NCBI RefSeq assembly: GCF_008831075.1
Contig: NZ_WBJX01000004.1
Location: forward strand, 233,348-297,347
DNA: 64,000 bases
Reading direction: 5' to 3'
From: Pseudoclavibacter terrae
GTDB taxonomy: Bacteria > Actinomycetota > Actinomycetes > Actinomycetales > Microbacteriaceae
Positions 43,959 through 53,261 of the stretch are shown here, one piece after another. Position numbers and translations under genes: made by a program. The notes under the pieces were generated by a model. That model saw only the letters and a program-made list of their open reading frames with translations. It ran no database searches and had not been told where the DNA came from. Each line of letters opens with the position of its first letter. Position 1 is the first letter of the stretch.

Positions 43959-44992
43959 GATGCGCTCGCTTCGATGAACTCCGCGGCGGCCGCCGCGAGC
44001 TCGATGGCGTAGCGGGTGTCCTCCAGCTGCTCTTCATACTCGAGCGGAGCACCGCCGGAGAGCAGCTCTGCGAGGGCGAGCCACTCTGCCTCATAGCCGT
44101 CACGCGGCGACCTCGGTGGTGAGCCGACCGACCCGTCAGCATGACGCACCATCACGCGTGCGGCCCCGGCGTGCACGAACGCCGGCGGGAAGTCGACATC
44201 GACGCGTGCCTCCCCCGCCGACGCCGTCAGCCGCCACCGCGCATCCGCCCCGCCCTCCCGCATGACGGCCGCGATCTGCACGCTGGCGCCACCCGAGCGG
44301 TAGCCGAGAACGAACCCGAGCGGGGCGACGAAGCGCGCGTAGTCGATGCCATCGAACCCGGGAAGCAGGTCGCGGACAGCGGGCAGGTCATGGATCGCGA
44401 GGCCAGACACGAGCTGCCGCACGATGCCCGCCTGCACGTGGGCGGGGAGCCCGGGCGGTGGATGCCGCACGGAAGAAGCCTCGCCTGCAGGAACCTCGGT
44501 GACCAGCCGGTGGTAGCGGTCGTTCGGGGGCAACGACAGCGTGACCTGCACGCTGTCGACTGGCGCGCGCAACTCCCCGATCGCCCGCCGAGCCTGCACC
44601 CACCCGGGGTCATGGAGATGATTCGTGCCGATGAGCAGCGCGACTCCCCGCTCGCGACAGGCGGCAAGCAGCGCTTCCGCCTCGGCGACGGTCGTGGCGA
44701 GGGGCTTCTCGCACAGGATGCCGGTGACCCCGCCCTCGATGGCGGCCAGCACGTGCGCCGCGTGCTCGGTGGGCGGCGAGCAGATGAGCGCCACCTGCAC
44801 ACGCGCATCCTGGAACACCTCGTCGGCACTGGAGCTGCTGCGGGCACCGACGGAATGCGCGAGCGCGGCCGCACGGCCACTCCCCGAATCGGCGATGTGC
44901 ACAACCTGGAACAGCTCAGGCAAGCGAGCCAGGGTCGGGAGGTGGAGCGCAGAGACGCCCGGCCCGGCCCCGATGACGCCGACTGACCACAT
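43955..44992 (-). CDS. Gfo/Idh/MocA-family oxidoreductase
   Basis: 345 residues from the ATG at 44992 (ribosome-binding site ggaag; the frame extends upstream to 45085 without support). N-terminal Rossmann domain: VGVIGAGPGVSALHLPTLAR, then LICSPPTEHAAHV and the catalytic ILCEKPLATT near 95. The C-terminal beta-sheet substrate domain contains GLAIHDLPAVRDLL. These NAD(P)-dependent enzymes oxidise or reduce sugars and inositols, often via 3-keto intermediates. It is divergent from the ROK regulator gene across a 111-bp spacer. Confidence 0.87.
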   Translation of the reverse strand: MWSVGVIGAGPGVSALHLPTLARLPELFQVVHIADSGSGRAAALAHSVGARSSSSADEVFQDARVQVALICSPPTEHAAHVLAAIEGGVTGILCEKPLATTVAEAEALLAACRERGVALLIGTNHLHDPGWVQARRAIGELRAPVDSVQVTLSLPPNDRYHRLVTEVPAGEASSVRHPPPGLPAHVQAGIVRQLVSGLAIHDLPAVRDLLPGFDGIDYARFVAPLGFVLGYRSGGASVQIAAVMREGGADARWRLTASAGEARVDVDFPPAFVHAGAARVMVRHADGSVGSPPRSPRDGYEAEWLALAELLSGGAPLEYEEQLEDTRYAIELAAAAAEFIEASAS

Positions 44993-45021
44993 GCGATGAC
45001 TTCCTTGTCCGCTTTTGTATG

Positions 45022-45033
45022 TTTCGTGCGAAA
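45022..45033. promoter_or_regulatory. palindromic operator candidate between gfo and ROK genes
   Basis: tttcg-tg-cgaaa forms a perfect dyad in the divergent spacer 44993-45103. It may be the ROK regulator's binding site. The ROK gene itself has TACAGT (45092-45097) six bases before its ATG and no Shine-Dalgarno, so it may be leaderless. Confidence 0.4.
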
Positions 45034-45103
45034 GATCGTTGTGGACGAACGTATCTGGGCATTCCCTGCGACGCAAGGTCGACATATTGGGTACAGTTCG
45101 GCC

Positions 45104-46381
45104 ATGAGAGAGTCAACGCTGCGCTTCGGTGCTCAAACCGACGAAGTCACGAGCCTCCTCCGCGTCGTCAACCTCGTGCGAATGGGCGAGGCCCAGACCC
45201 GCCCGCAGATCGGCACGGTCACGGGCCTCGGCCGAGGGGTCGTCACCCAGCGAGTCGAGCAGGCGATCAGCATGGGCTTCCTCGAAGAGGGCGACGTCGG
45301 CCCCTCGTCTGGCGGCCGCGCCCCACGCACGTTGCGCTTCCGTGGCGAGAGCGGCCTCATCGTGGTCTGCGCCCTGGGCGCGCTGCACATCCACGTCGGC
45401 CTGGCGCAGCTCGAAGGCGACGTGATCGCCCAGGCCCACCTCGACTGGGAGATCTCGAGCGGACCGGCCGCGACACTGGACGCCGCCCTCGAGCTCGTCG
45501 AGGAGCTCCTCGCCGCGGACGCGAAGAGCCGGGGCAGCGAGCTTCCCGTCTGGGGAATCGCCGTCGGCGTTCCAGGTCCCGTCGACTTCGACTCCGGCCG
45601 CCCCGTCGCCCCGCCGATCATGCCGGGCTGGAACGGCTTCGACATCCGCCGCCGTTTCGAGCAGCGCTTCGACGCGCCCGTCTGGGTCGACAACGACGCG
45701 AACCTCCTCGCACTCAACGAGCGCACGAATCGTCAGGTGCCGTCGGTCGACCTCATCTACGTCAAGGTCGGCTCGGGCATCGGCGCAGGCCTCGTCTCAC
45801 GGGGGCGCATCCACCGCGGCGCGAACGGCGCGGCGGGGGACATCGGCCACGTGAAGGTGTTCGGCTCGACCTCGCAGTGCCGGTGCGGCAAGATCGGCTG
45901 CCTCGAAGCGGAGGCTGGCGGCTGGGCGCTTGTCCGCGACGCCCAGCTCGCGATCGATGCAGGGGACGACGGACTCCTCGCACGGCGCGCCCGTGCGGGG
46001 GAGGAACTCAACCCCGAGCTGATCGCGATGTGCGCGGAGGACGGCGACGCCCTCGCCATCCAGCTCGCGCAGCGCTCGGCGAAGATCATCGGCGAATCGA
46101 TCTCAGCCCTGGTCAACATGTTCAACCCGAAGGTCATCGTGGTCGGCGGCGCGCTCGCCTCCGCCGGCGAGATCTTCCTCGCCGAGGTCAGGCAGCGCGT
46201 CTACGAGCACTCACTCCCCCTCGCCACGCGCGACCTCAACATCGTCGTCTCCGCCAACGACGTGCGAGAACCCCTGCGTGGCGGGGCGGCGATGGTGCGC
46301 GAGCAGCTCTTCGAGGAGACGTTCACCCGCTGGTTCGCGGATGGACGCCCCACGATCGCAGGGCTCGCGCTCGGTCGCTGA
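45104..46381 (+). CDS. ROK-family transcriptional regulator
   Basis: 425 residues from the ATG at 45104. N-terminal winged HTH (~10-75: VTSLLRVVNLVRMGEAQTRP, GLGRGVVTQRVEQAISMGFL). The C-terminal ROK sugar-kinase-like domain (~90-420) has WVDNDANLLALNERT, the GHVKV motif and the zinc motif CRCGKIGCLEAEAGG. It probably senses a sugar or sugar phosphate and represses neighbouring catabolic genes. It is divergent from the Gfo/Idh/MocA gene and upstream of a CGD beta-alpha pair. Confidence 0.92.
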   Translation: MRESTLRFGAQTDEVTSLLRVVNLVRMGEAQTRPQIGTVTGLGRGVVTQRVEQAISMGFLEEGDVGPSSGGRAPRTLRFRGESGLIVVCALGALHIHVGLAQLEGDVIAQAHLDWEISSGPAATLDAALELVEELLAADAKSRGSELPVWGIAVGVPGPVDFDSGRPVAPPIMPGWNGFDIRRRFEQRFDAPVWVDNDANLLALNERTNRQVPSVDLIYVKVGSGIGAGLVSRGRIHRGANGAAGDIGHVKVFGSTSQCRCGKIGCLEAEAGGWALVRDAQLAIDAGDDGLLARRARAGEELNPELIAMCAEDGDALAIQLAQRSAKIIGESISALVNMFNPKVIVVGGALASAGEIFLAEVRQRVYEHSLPLATRDLNIVVSANDVREPLRGGAAMVREQLFEETFTRWFADGRPTIAGLALGR

Positions 46382-46420
46382 TCCCCGTAGCGCCACCGGC
46401 ATCCACTTCTTCCGATTTTC

Positions 46421-46428
46421 GACATAAG
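46421..46428. promoter_or_regulatory. GACATAAG motif upstream of the CGD pair 1
   Basis: gacataag (46421-46428), 50 bp upstream of the leader ORF, shared with sites at 43024, 57025 and 62276. Confidence 0.4.
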
Positions 46429-46477
46429 CAGGTAGGTTCACTTCTAAAGCCGAAGATGGCCGTCACAAAGGAGTGTC

Positions 46478-46528
46478 ATGCCCACCAACGCCACGCGCGT
46501 CCGCGCACCCCGGGGAGCGCGCTCGTGA
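46478..46528 (+). other. 16-residue leader peptide ORF
   Basis: ATG 46478 has a strong ribosome-binding site (aaaggag). The frame reads MPTNATRVRAPRGARS and its TGA (46526-46528) overlaps the GTG start at 46525 of the CGD beta gene. It probably couples translation or senses something. The beta gene's own ggggag lies inside this ORF. Confidence 0.5.
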
Positions 46529-46926
46529 GCCTCGCGATCCTCCTCGACGACGCACTGCGCAGCGACGGCGCAGGCTTCTCCCTGCGTGTCTCACTCCCCT
46601 GGATCCGCTCCCTGCCGCTCGCGAGCCTCCACGACCTCCGCGTGACGATCGATGGAGACACCGTGCCGCTGCCCGAGCTCGCACCCAGCCCGACGTGGTG
46701 GTTCGTGCAGGACAGGATCGTCGTGCGCTCCGACGTGACCCTCGACCCGGGCACACATGAGGTGCTCGTCGCCTTCAAGCTGCTCATCCCCAACATGGGC
46801 GCAGGCCCAGGCCAGCCGCTCATCCTCCCGTTCGCGGCCGCCCGCAGGCTCGAGTTGGACGCACCGCTCGCCGCCCCGCGCGCATCCCGTGACGTGGCAC
46901 TCGACGCCGTCGGGAGCCCGGTGTGA
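46525..46926 (+). CDS. C-glycoside deglycosidase beta subunit-like (DUF6379), copy 1
   Basis: 133 residues from the GTG at 46525 (ggggag 7 bp upstream). Small beta-sandwich subunit: GFSLRVSLPWIRSLPLASLH, a short IDGDTVPLPEL strand, WWFVQDRIVV and VAFKLLIPNMGAG. The pattern (x)PWxRSLxxxx...LPEL...xWFxxDRxxx is shared with four other modules in the window. In known CGDs the beta subunit packs on the alpha TIM barrel and contributes to the active site. It overlaps the alpha gene by GTGA. Confidence 0.82.
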   Translation: MSLAILLDDALRSDGAGFSLRVSLPWIRSLPLASLHDLRVTIDGDTVPLPELAPSPTWWFVQDRIVVRSDVTLDPGTHEVLVAFKLLIPNMGAGPGQPLILPFAAARRLELDAPLAAPRASRDVALDAVGSPV

Positions 46927-47939
46927 GCGCGCAGCTGCCCGAGGAGTGGACCCTCGCCGCGTCCGCGTTCAACTGGTCGCCCGAGCTCATGGTCGCCGAC
47001 CGCACCTCCCCCGAGATCGCGGCGTCGATCGGCGCATCAGGCGTAGCGAGCGTCATCGAGCTGGAAGCCGCGCAGACCTGGCGCACGTTCCCCCATCTCG
47101 ACGACGCGGAGACCGCGAGCATCCGCGAGACCCTCGACGCCACGGGAACCTCCGTGAGCATCGTCGGGGCGAGCCTCGACGACTGGCTGACGGCGACAGC
47201 ACGTCGCTCCGAGGACGAGCGTCACGAGTTCCTCCTCCCCCAGCTGCGCGGTGCCCAACGACTGGGCGCCGAGGGCATCCGCCTGCCGATCGGCCAGGCC
47301 GGCCCCGCACTGCTCGAACGGCTCCTCCCCGACCTGCACGAGCACGGCCTCACGCTCTACGAGGAGCTCCAGGGCCAGCAGTCTCCCGACAAGCCACAGC
47401 ACGCCGCCGCCGTAGAAACGGTCGCCGCGATCGACGACCCCCGCATCCGCCTGCTCGTCGACATCAGCATGCTCATGCCGTCGCTGCCGCCGAGCTACCT
47501 CGCGAAGCTGCGGGCCGGTGGGGTCGACCCGGCACTCGTCGATGCGCTCGAGCGCGACTGGCGGAACCCGGCGACACTCGCCGCCGTCCAGGACGCGCTC
47601 CGCGACAGCACCGTGCCGCCGCAGGTGCACACCATGTTCATGAACCTCGTCATCCGGTTCGGGCGGTCGGATGCACGTGAGCTGCGCGACATCCTGCCCC
47701 TCGTGAGCGGCGTGCACCTCAAGTTCTGGGACCTCGACGACAGCCACGGCCGCATCTCGAACCCCATCCGAGAGATCTCGAGTGAGCTCGCCGCCGTCGG
47801 CTTCACGGGCACGCTCTGCAGCGAGTGGGGCGGCCACGAGTGGATCGACTCGCTCACGCCGGAGCAGGCGACCCGCGCCCACCTGGCGCTCGCCCGCGAG
47901 GCCATCGCAGACGGCGCATCCACGCCCGCGCCGGCCTGA
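46923..47939 (+). CDS. C-glycoside deglycosidase alpha-like TIM barrel, copy 1
   Basis: 338 residues, GTG start overlapping the beta stop. Xylose-isomerase-like TIM barrel of the sugar phosphate isomerase/epimerase superfamily. Metal-ligand positions are visible as Glu in LTLYEELQGQ, Asp in LLVDISMLMP, His in GVHLKFWDLDDSHG and Glu in CSEWGGHEW. It is the most divergent of the five alpha modules, so its substrate may differ. Partner of the beta subunit just upstream; together they would break a C-glycosidic bond of a 3-keto substrate by beta-elimination. It converges on the isomerase gene at 48042. Confidence 0.8.
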   Translation: MSAQLPEEWTLAASAFNWSPELMVADRTSPEIAASIGASGVASVIELEAAQTWRTFPHLDDAETASIRETLDATGTSVSIVGASLDDWLTATARRSEDERHEFLLPQLRGAQRLGAEGIRLPIGQAGPALLERLLPDLHEHGLTLYEELQGQQSPDKPQHAAAVETVAAIDDPRIRLLVDISMLMPSLPPSYLAKLRAGGVDPALVDALERDWRNPATLAAVQDALRDSTVPPQVHTMFMNLVIRFGRSDARELRDILPLVSGVHLKFWDLDDSHGRISNPIREISSELAAVGFTGTLCSEWGGHEWIDSLTPEQATRAHLALAREAIADGASTPAPA

Positions 47940-47964
47940 CTCACCCGCCCCGCCCACGCAGAAA

Positions 47965-48014
47965 AGTGCGGCAGATGCAGGCTCCCACCCTCGGGAGCAT
48001 GCAGCTGCCGCACT
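47965..48014. terminator. bidirectional terminator between convergent CGD transcripts
   Basis: agtgcggcag (47965-47974) pairs with ctgccgcact (48005-48014), and gctccca/gggagc pairs inside. It is shared by the 46525-47939 and 48042-56985 units. Confidence 0.75.
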
Positions 48015-48041
48015 CTTGTCGCCGGACTGGGCTGGCCCTGC

Positions 48042-49052
48042 TTAGTCCTGCTTGGTCGAGAAGGCCGAGTCGAACGCCGCCTCCGAGGGGCGGTACGTGG
48101 AGAGCTTGCGCACGAAGTCCAGCGCTTCCGGCGCGCCGATCAGGCGGTCCATGCCCGCATCCTCCCACTCCACCGACAACGGACCCTCGTAACCGATCGC
48201 GTTCAGCATGCGGAAGCAGTCCTCCCACGGCACATCCCCGTGCCCGGTCGAGATGAAGTCCCAACCCCGGCGCGGATCCGCCCACGGCAGATGCGACGAC
48301 AAGCGACCATTCCGACCATTCGACAGGCGCTTCTTCGTGTCCTTGCAATGCACATGGAAGATGCGGTCCTGGAAGTCCCACAAGAACCCCACCGGGTCGA
48401 TGTCCTGCCACACCATGTGCGACGGATCCCAGTTCAACCCGAACGACTCCCGATGCCCGATCGCCTCCAACGCGCGCTTCGTGGTCCAGTAGTCGTACGC
48501 GATCTCCGACGGATGCACCTCATGCGCGAACCGCACCCCGACCTCCTCGAACACGTCCAGGATCGGGTTCCACCGGTCCGCGAAGTCCTGATACCCCGCA
48601 TCCACCATCGCCTCCGTGGCGGGAGGGAACATCGCCACGTACTTCCAGATGCTCGACCCCGTGAACCCGGTCACCGTCTTCACACCGAGCGCCGCTGCCA
48701 ACCTGGCCGTGTTCTTCAGCTCCTCCGCAGCCCGCTGCCGCACACCCTCCGGGTCGCCGTCACCCCACACCCGGTCGGACACGATCTCCCGATGCCGCTG
48801 ATCGATCGGGTCATCGCACACCACCTGCCCCTTCAAATGGTTCGAGATCGTCCACACCTTCAACCCATTGCGCTCCAGGACCTCCAGCTTGGAAGCGACG
48901 TACTCGGCGTCATCCCACCGCCACGGATCCAGGTGATCACCCCAGCAGGCGATCTCCAAACCGTCGTACCCCCACTCCCCCGCCAGCCGAGCAACCTCCT
49001 CGAACGGCAGATCAGCCCACTGACCGGTGAACAACGTGACAGGACGAGACAT
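48042..49052 (-). CDS. sugar phosphate isomerase/epimerase-like TIM barrel
   Basis: 336 residues (ribosome-binding site aaaagga). AP-endonuclease-2/xylose-isomerase fold. Metal ligands are Glu in FAHEVHPSEIAYDYWTT, Asp in GLNWDPSHMVWQ, His in IFHVHCKDTKK and Glu in SVEWEDAGMD. This subfamily commonly accompanies Gfo/Idh/MocA dehydrogenases and handles keto-sugars or inososes. Last gene of the nine-gene minus-strand CGD operon (56985 to 48042), 45 bp after the oxidoreductase gene. A role in isomerising the released 3-keto sugar product is likely. Confidence 0.87.
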   Translation of the reverse strand: MSRPVTLFTGQWADLPFEEVARLAGEWGYDGLEIACWGDHLDPWRWDDAEYVASKLEVLERNGLKVWTISNHLKGQVVCDDPIDQRHREIVSDRVWGDGDPEGVRQRAAEELKNTARLAAALGVKTVTGFTGSSIWKYVAMFPPATEAMVDAGYQDFADRWNPILDVFEEVGVRFAHEVHPSEIAYDYWTTKRALEAIGHRESFGLNWDPSHMVWQDIDPVGFLWDFQDRIFHVHCKDTKKRLSNGRNGRLSSHLPWADPRRGWDFISTGHGDVPWEDCFRMLNAIGYEGPLSVEWEDAGMDRLIGAPEALDFVRKLSTYRPSEAAFDSAFSTKQD

Positions 49053-49097
49053 GCTTCTCCTTTTAACTGACGTTCTCGAATGCGGAAGCCGCGCTGC

Positions 49098-50248
49098 TCA
49101 GACAGCGACGGCAGACCGGGTCTCGACCCACGCGCTCTCGGCGGCCGAGCTGCGCTCGACGGCGTCGAGCACCCGCTGCACGCCGAGCCCCTCTTCGAAG
49201 CTCGAGTGCAGCGGGGCGCCGTCGGCGATGGCGCCCACGAGGTCGACAACCTGGTGCGTGAAGCCGTGCTCGTAGCCGAGCATGTGGCCGGCCGGCCACC
49301 AGGCCGAGACGTAGGGATGGACTGGCTCGGTCACGAGGATCTGCGCGAACCCCTGCGCCCGGCTGTCCGCCGTGCCGTCGTAGTACTGCAGCGAATTGAG
49401 GTCCTCGAAGTTCCACGCGAGGGCGCCGAACTCACCGGAGACCTCGATCGCGAGCGCGTTCTTGCGGCCCGTCGCGAACCGGCTCGCGTCGAACGAGGCG
49501 AGCGCCCCGCCCGAGAGACGGCCCGTGAAGAGCGCGATGTCGTCGACCGTCACCGACCCGGTGCCAGAGCCGTCGGCGAGCGGCCGTTCCGCGATGATCG
49601 TGTCGATCGTGCCGGAGACGCGGTCGACGCTCTGCCCCGTGACGAACTGCGTGAGGTCGATGGCGTGCGCCCCGATGTCGCCGAGCGCACCCGAGCCCGC
49701 GAGCTCCTTCTGCAGGCGCCACGAGAGCGGCGCGGCCGGGTCGACGAGCCAGTCCTGCTGGTACGAGGCGCGCACCCGGTGGATGCGGCCGATCTTGCCC
49801 TCGGCGATCAGGTCGCGCAGGAGGGTCACGGCCGGCACGCGACGGTAGGTGAACCCGACCATCGACTTCACGCCGCGCTCAGCTGCGCGAGCAGCCGCAT
49901 CCGCCATCGCCTCGCCCTCGGCGACCGTGTTGGAGAGCGGCTTCTCGACGATGACGTGCTTGCCCGCCTCGAGCGCCGCGATGGCGATCTCTGCGTGCGA
50001 GTCACCTGGCGTGACGATGTCGACGATGTCGATGTCGTCGCGCCCGATGACCTCACGCCAGTCGGTGGCCGACTCCTGCCAGCCCCACTGCGTCGCGGCC
50101 TCTGCGACGGCCTTGCCGTTGCGCCCGACCACAACCGCCATCTCCACCTCGGCTGGCAGGCCGAAGACGCGAGGCGCCTGCCGCCAGCCGACCGAGTGAG
50201 CGGCTCCCATGAAGCCGTAGCCGATCATGGCCACGCGCAACGGCCGGG

Positions 50249-50252
<4 letters not shown>
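49098..50252 (-). CDS. Gfo/Idh/MocA-family oxidoreductase
   Basis: 384 residues. Rossmann motif VAMIGYGFMGAAHSVGWRQ, then DIVTPGDSHAEIAIAALEAG and the catalytic VIVEKPLSNTVAEGEAMADA near 97-115. The C-terminal domain has YRRVPAVTLLRDLIAEGKIG, SGSGALGDIGAHAIDLTQFV and the conserved GDIGxH region. Likely reduces or oxidises the C3 keto-sugar after CGD cleavage. It overlaps the beta gene at 50249 by ATGA, so it is part of the same coupled operon. Distinct from the homologue at 43955, which has a different C-terminal domain. Confidence 0.9.
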
Positions 50253-50647
<395 letters not shown>

Positions 50648-50666
50648 GTTGTTCTCGTCCCTTGAC

Positions 50667-51710
50667 TCAGGCGACCGTGAGGCTGTTCGCCTCGGCCGCG
50701 GTCTCTTCGATGGCACGGCGCATGAGCGCGTGCTGCTGGCGCACCTGCTCGACCGGGTCGCTCTCGCCGAGGTCGGCGAACGCGTGGCCCTCCCACTCGC
50801 TGGAGAGGTAGCCCTGGTAGCCGCCCTTGACGAACTGGCGCACGATGCGCGCCGTGTCCATGGCCGGCTCCTCGCCGTGCTCGTCGATGTCGTAGAACTT
50901 CGCGTGCACGTGGAACATCTGCGGCATGATGTCGAGCCATTCCTCCGGCTCGACGAGGCCGTGCATGTTGAAGGCCAGGCGCGTGAACGGGCCGAGGCGG
51001 GCGAAGTCGAACTTCTCCTCCGTGAGGAAGTCCTCGAAGGCCTGGTTGCGCACGTGCATCGGCTGCGGGCGGCGCCAGATCTCGTCCATGACGGGGAAGT
51101 ACTCCTCCGGCATGCCCATGCTGCTGAGCGTGCGCAGCAGGCGCGGCGAGAGGCTGTGCATCGTCGAGCTGAAGTCGGCCGTGAAGCCGAGGCGCTCGCT
51201 GCCGAGCTCCTCGTACATCTCGCGGATCGCGTGGATCTGCGGGGCGTTCGGGCCGGAGGGGGCGTGGATCTCGTAGCCGAGGCGCTGGTCGTACTTCTCG
51301 GCGAGTGGCAGGAGGCGCGCGAGCAGCTCCTTACCGGCCGAGCGGATGACGACGGTGCGGAAGCCGAAGTCGTTGGCCGTCGCGAGCTGGCGCGCGAAGA
51401 ACTCGTACTCCTCATCCGGCGTCATGTCGCGGTCTTTGCGGCGCCCCATGTCGAGGTTCGTGCCGACGGCGCTGGGCTCGAGGCCATCGCGCTCGAGGGT
51501 GTCGCGCCAGAACTTCACGAACTCCTTGTCGGTGTCCGGGTAGGTGCGCAGCAGCTGCGCGATGTTGAACTCGACGCCGGTGCCGAGCCCTTCCTTGTGC
51601 ACCGCCTCGACGAGGGTCTCCGGCGTGTAGAGGCCGGCCGCGAACTCCGAGGTCAGCGAGTAGAGGGTGATGCCGAGCTTGATGCCCGTTCCTGCGATTC
51701 CGTCTGTCAT
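50667..51710 (-). CDS. C-glycoside deglycosidase alpha subunit-like, copy 2
   Basis: 347 residues from the ATG at 51710 (ribosome-binding site aaggaga; the longer frame to 51758 adds 16 residues). TIM barrel beginning KLGITLYSLTSEFAAGLYTP. Metal ligands are Glu in GYEIHAPSGPNA, Asp in FTADFSSTMHS, His in MFHVHAKFYDIDEHGEEPA and Glu in LSSEWEGHAF. It is very similar to the alpha half of the fusion at 57516 (same GYEIHAP, ADFSSTMHS and HVHAKFYDID). With the adjacent beta subunit it would form a metal-dependent C-C-bond-cleaving lyase. Gene order here is alpha then beta. Confidence 0.9.
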   Translation of the reverse strand: MTDGIAGTGIKLGITLYSLTSEFAAGLYTPETLVEAVHKEGLGTGVEFNIAQLLRTYPDTDKEFVKFWRDTLERDGLEPSAVGTNLDMGRRKDRDMTPDEEYEFFARQLATANDFGFRTVVIRSAGKELLARLLPLAEKYDQRLGYEIHAPSGPNAPQIHAIREMYEELGSERLGFTADFSSTMHSLSPRLLRTLSSMGMPEEYFPVMDEIWRRPQPMHVRNQAFEDFLTEEKFDFARLGPFTRLAFNMHGLVEPEEWLDIMPQMFHVHAKFYDIDEHGEEPAMDTARIVRQFVKGGYQGYLSSEWEGHAFADLGESDPVEQVRQQHALMRRAIEETAAEANSLTVA

Positions 51711-51735
51711 GGTGTTCTCCTTCTGGTCCCGGCGT

Positions 51736-52839
51736 TCAGCTGCGTACGGGCAGTGCATGGTGGGCGGCGAGGATGCGGCGCGCCTCGGCCGGGTCGGTGA
51801 TCATGCGCGATCCCGCATCCGCTGCAGCAGATCGCTGCACGGCGTGCTCGGCGCGGATGATGTCGAACGGGCTCTGCCAGTGGTTCCAGTGCCAGCCCTC
51901 GTACTCGCTCGAGACGGCGCCCGAGTACCCCTGCTCGACAAGCAGCGCGATGAGCTCGCGCACGGGAACCGAGGGCTCCTCGCCGTGCTCGTCGATGCCG
52001 AAGAACTTGCCGTGCACGTGCTTGACCCACGGCATGATCTCGAGCCAGTCCTCGACTCGAGCCGGGCCGAAGAGTCCCGTGCCGTTGATGGCGAAGTCGA
52101 TCCCGAAGTCGGGTCGACCGTGCTTGGCGGCGAGGCCGATGAACGAGCCGAAGCGCTTGCCGTGCACGCCCTGGTCGGCGGGCGGGCCCTCGGCGTAGTA
52201 GCCGTCCCATAGCTCGACGAGCTCGGCGAGCAGCTCCTCGGAGGCGCCGCGGCGGCGGTAGGCCTCGACGGCCGATGGGGCGAACGCCTTGGTGGTGGCG
52301 CCCCAGTCGGCGGTGAAGCCGAGGAACGGGGAGCCGACCTGCTCGAAGCGGTCGCGCAGCGCGAGGATGCGGGGGTGCGAGGCGTACTGGTCGGCGTGCA
52401 CCTCGAGCGCGAGGGTCACGCCGTGCTTCTCGGCGATCGGCGCGAGCTGCTCCATCGAGTCCGGCGTGATCGAGATCTGCACGCGGGCGACGGGGAAGCC
52501 GAGTTTGGCGGCCGCCTCGATCTGGCGCGTCATGTACGCGACGAGCTCGTCCTGCGACAGCAGGCGGTCGCGGTGGATGCCGATGTCGGCGTTGACCGCG
52601 AGCGAGGTGCGGACGAGGTCGAGCTCCTCGACGAGGTCGGAGAACCAGCCGGCGAACTCGTCGGTGATGTTCGGGAAGCCGCGGATGCTCGAGAAGCCGA
52701 TCAGCTCGAGGCCGGGCCCGAAGCCCTCGGCCGCGACCTTGCGGATGAGCCCTTCGAGGTCGTACTCGCGCCCGTGGAACGCGCGGGTGAAGCTGTAGAG
52801 GGTTACGCCCTGGATGGGGGTGCCGAGCTCGCCAGTCAT
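51736..52839 (-). CDS. C-glycoside deglycosidase alpha subunit-like, copy 3
   Basis: 367 residues from the ATG at 52839, which overlaps the stop of the beta gene (ATGA). TIM barrel: GVTLYSFTRAFHGREYDLEG, Glu in LALEVHADQYAS, Asp in FTADWGATTKAF, His in VKHVHGKFFGIDEHGEEPS and Glu in VSSEYEGWHWNHW. The region that reads FSSTMH in other copies is WGATTK here, so the aglycone pocket probably differs. The C-terminal ~40 residues extend beyond the other copies (RMITDPAEARRILAAHH). Order is beta then alpha. Confidence 0.88.
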   Translation of the reverse strand: MTGELGTPIQGVTLYSFTRAFHGREYDLEGLIRKVAAEGFGPGLELIGFSSIRGFPNITDEFAGWFSDLVEELDLVRTSLAVNADIGIHRDRLLSQDELVAYMTRQIEAAAKLGFPVARVQISITPDSMEQLAPIAEKHGVTLALEVHADQYASHPRILALRDRFEQVGSPFLGFTADWGATTKAFAPSAVEAYRRRGASEELLAELVELWDGYYAEGPPADQGVHGKRFGSFIGLAAKHGRPDFGIDFAINGTGLFGPARVEDWLEIMPWVKHVHGKFFGIDEHGEEPSVPVRELIALLVEQGYSGAVSSEYEGWHWNHWQSPFDIIRAEHAVQRSAAADAGSRMITDPAEARRILAAHHALPVRS

Positions 52840-53231
52840 GCGGAGACCGCCTTCATCGTCTTGGAGTTGTGTTCTTCGATGCGGAGCACCCCGTGGTCGG
52901 TCACGATGTACGGGATGTAGAGCTTCAGGTCGACGTCGACCTGGTGGTCTCCGTCGCCCGCGGCGAGCGGGATGTCGCCTTCGACGACGACCGAGTCGGT
53001 CGGGAACCACCACTCGCTGGTGTCGCCCGCGAGCTCATCCGGTGCGTAGGTCTTGCCGTTCATGGTCCAGCGCAGCGACTCCAGCGGGGCGGCGATGCCG
53101 TCGACGGAGAGCCCGAACTCGGAGATGCAGGAGGCGGGGAGCGAGCGGTACCAGGGCAGGCGCACCTCGACCGAGGTGCGTGTGCCGTTCGTCTTGAGCG
53201 TGTCCTGCTCGATGATCCGATCAGGAATCAT
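52836..53231 (-). CDS. C-glycoside deglycosidase beta subunit-like (DUF6379), copy 3
   Basis: 131 residues, ATG 53231. VEVRLPWYRSLPASCISEFG, a GIAAPLESLRW segment, TYAPDELAGDTSEWWFPTD and VDVDLKLYIPYIVTDHGVL. It keeps the PWYRSLP core and the WWFPTDS strand of DUF6379 proteins. Overlaps its alpha gene by ATGA and follows a 3-oxidase gene by 30 bp, the oxidase/beta/alpha order expected of a C-glycoside pathway cassette. Confidence 0.86.
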   Translation of the reverse strand: MIPDRIIEQDTLKTNGTRTSVEVRLPWYRSLPASCISEFGLSVDGIAAPLESLRWTMNGKTYAPDELAGDTSEWWFPTDSVVVEGDIPLAAGDGDHQVDVDLKLYIPYIVTDHGVLRIEEHNSKTMKAVSA

Positions 53232-53261
53232 GGTGGCCTCCTAGCCAGTTGTCAGTCATGG

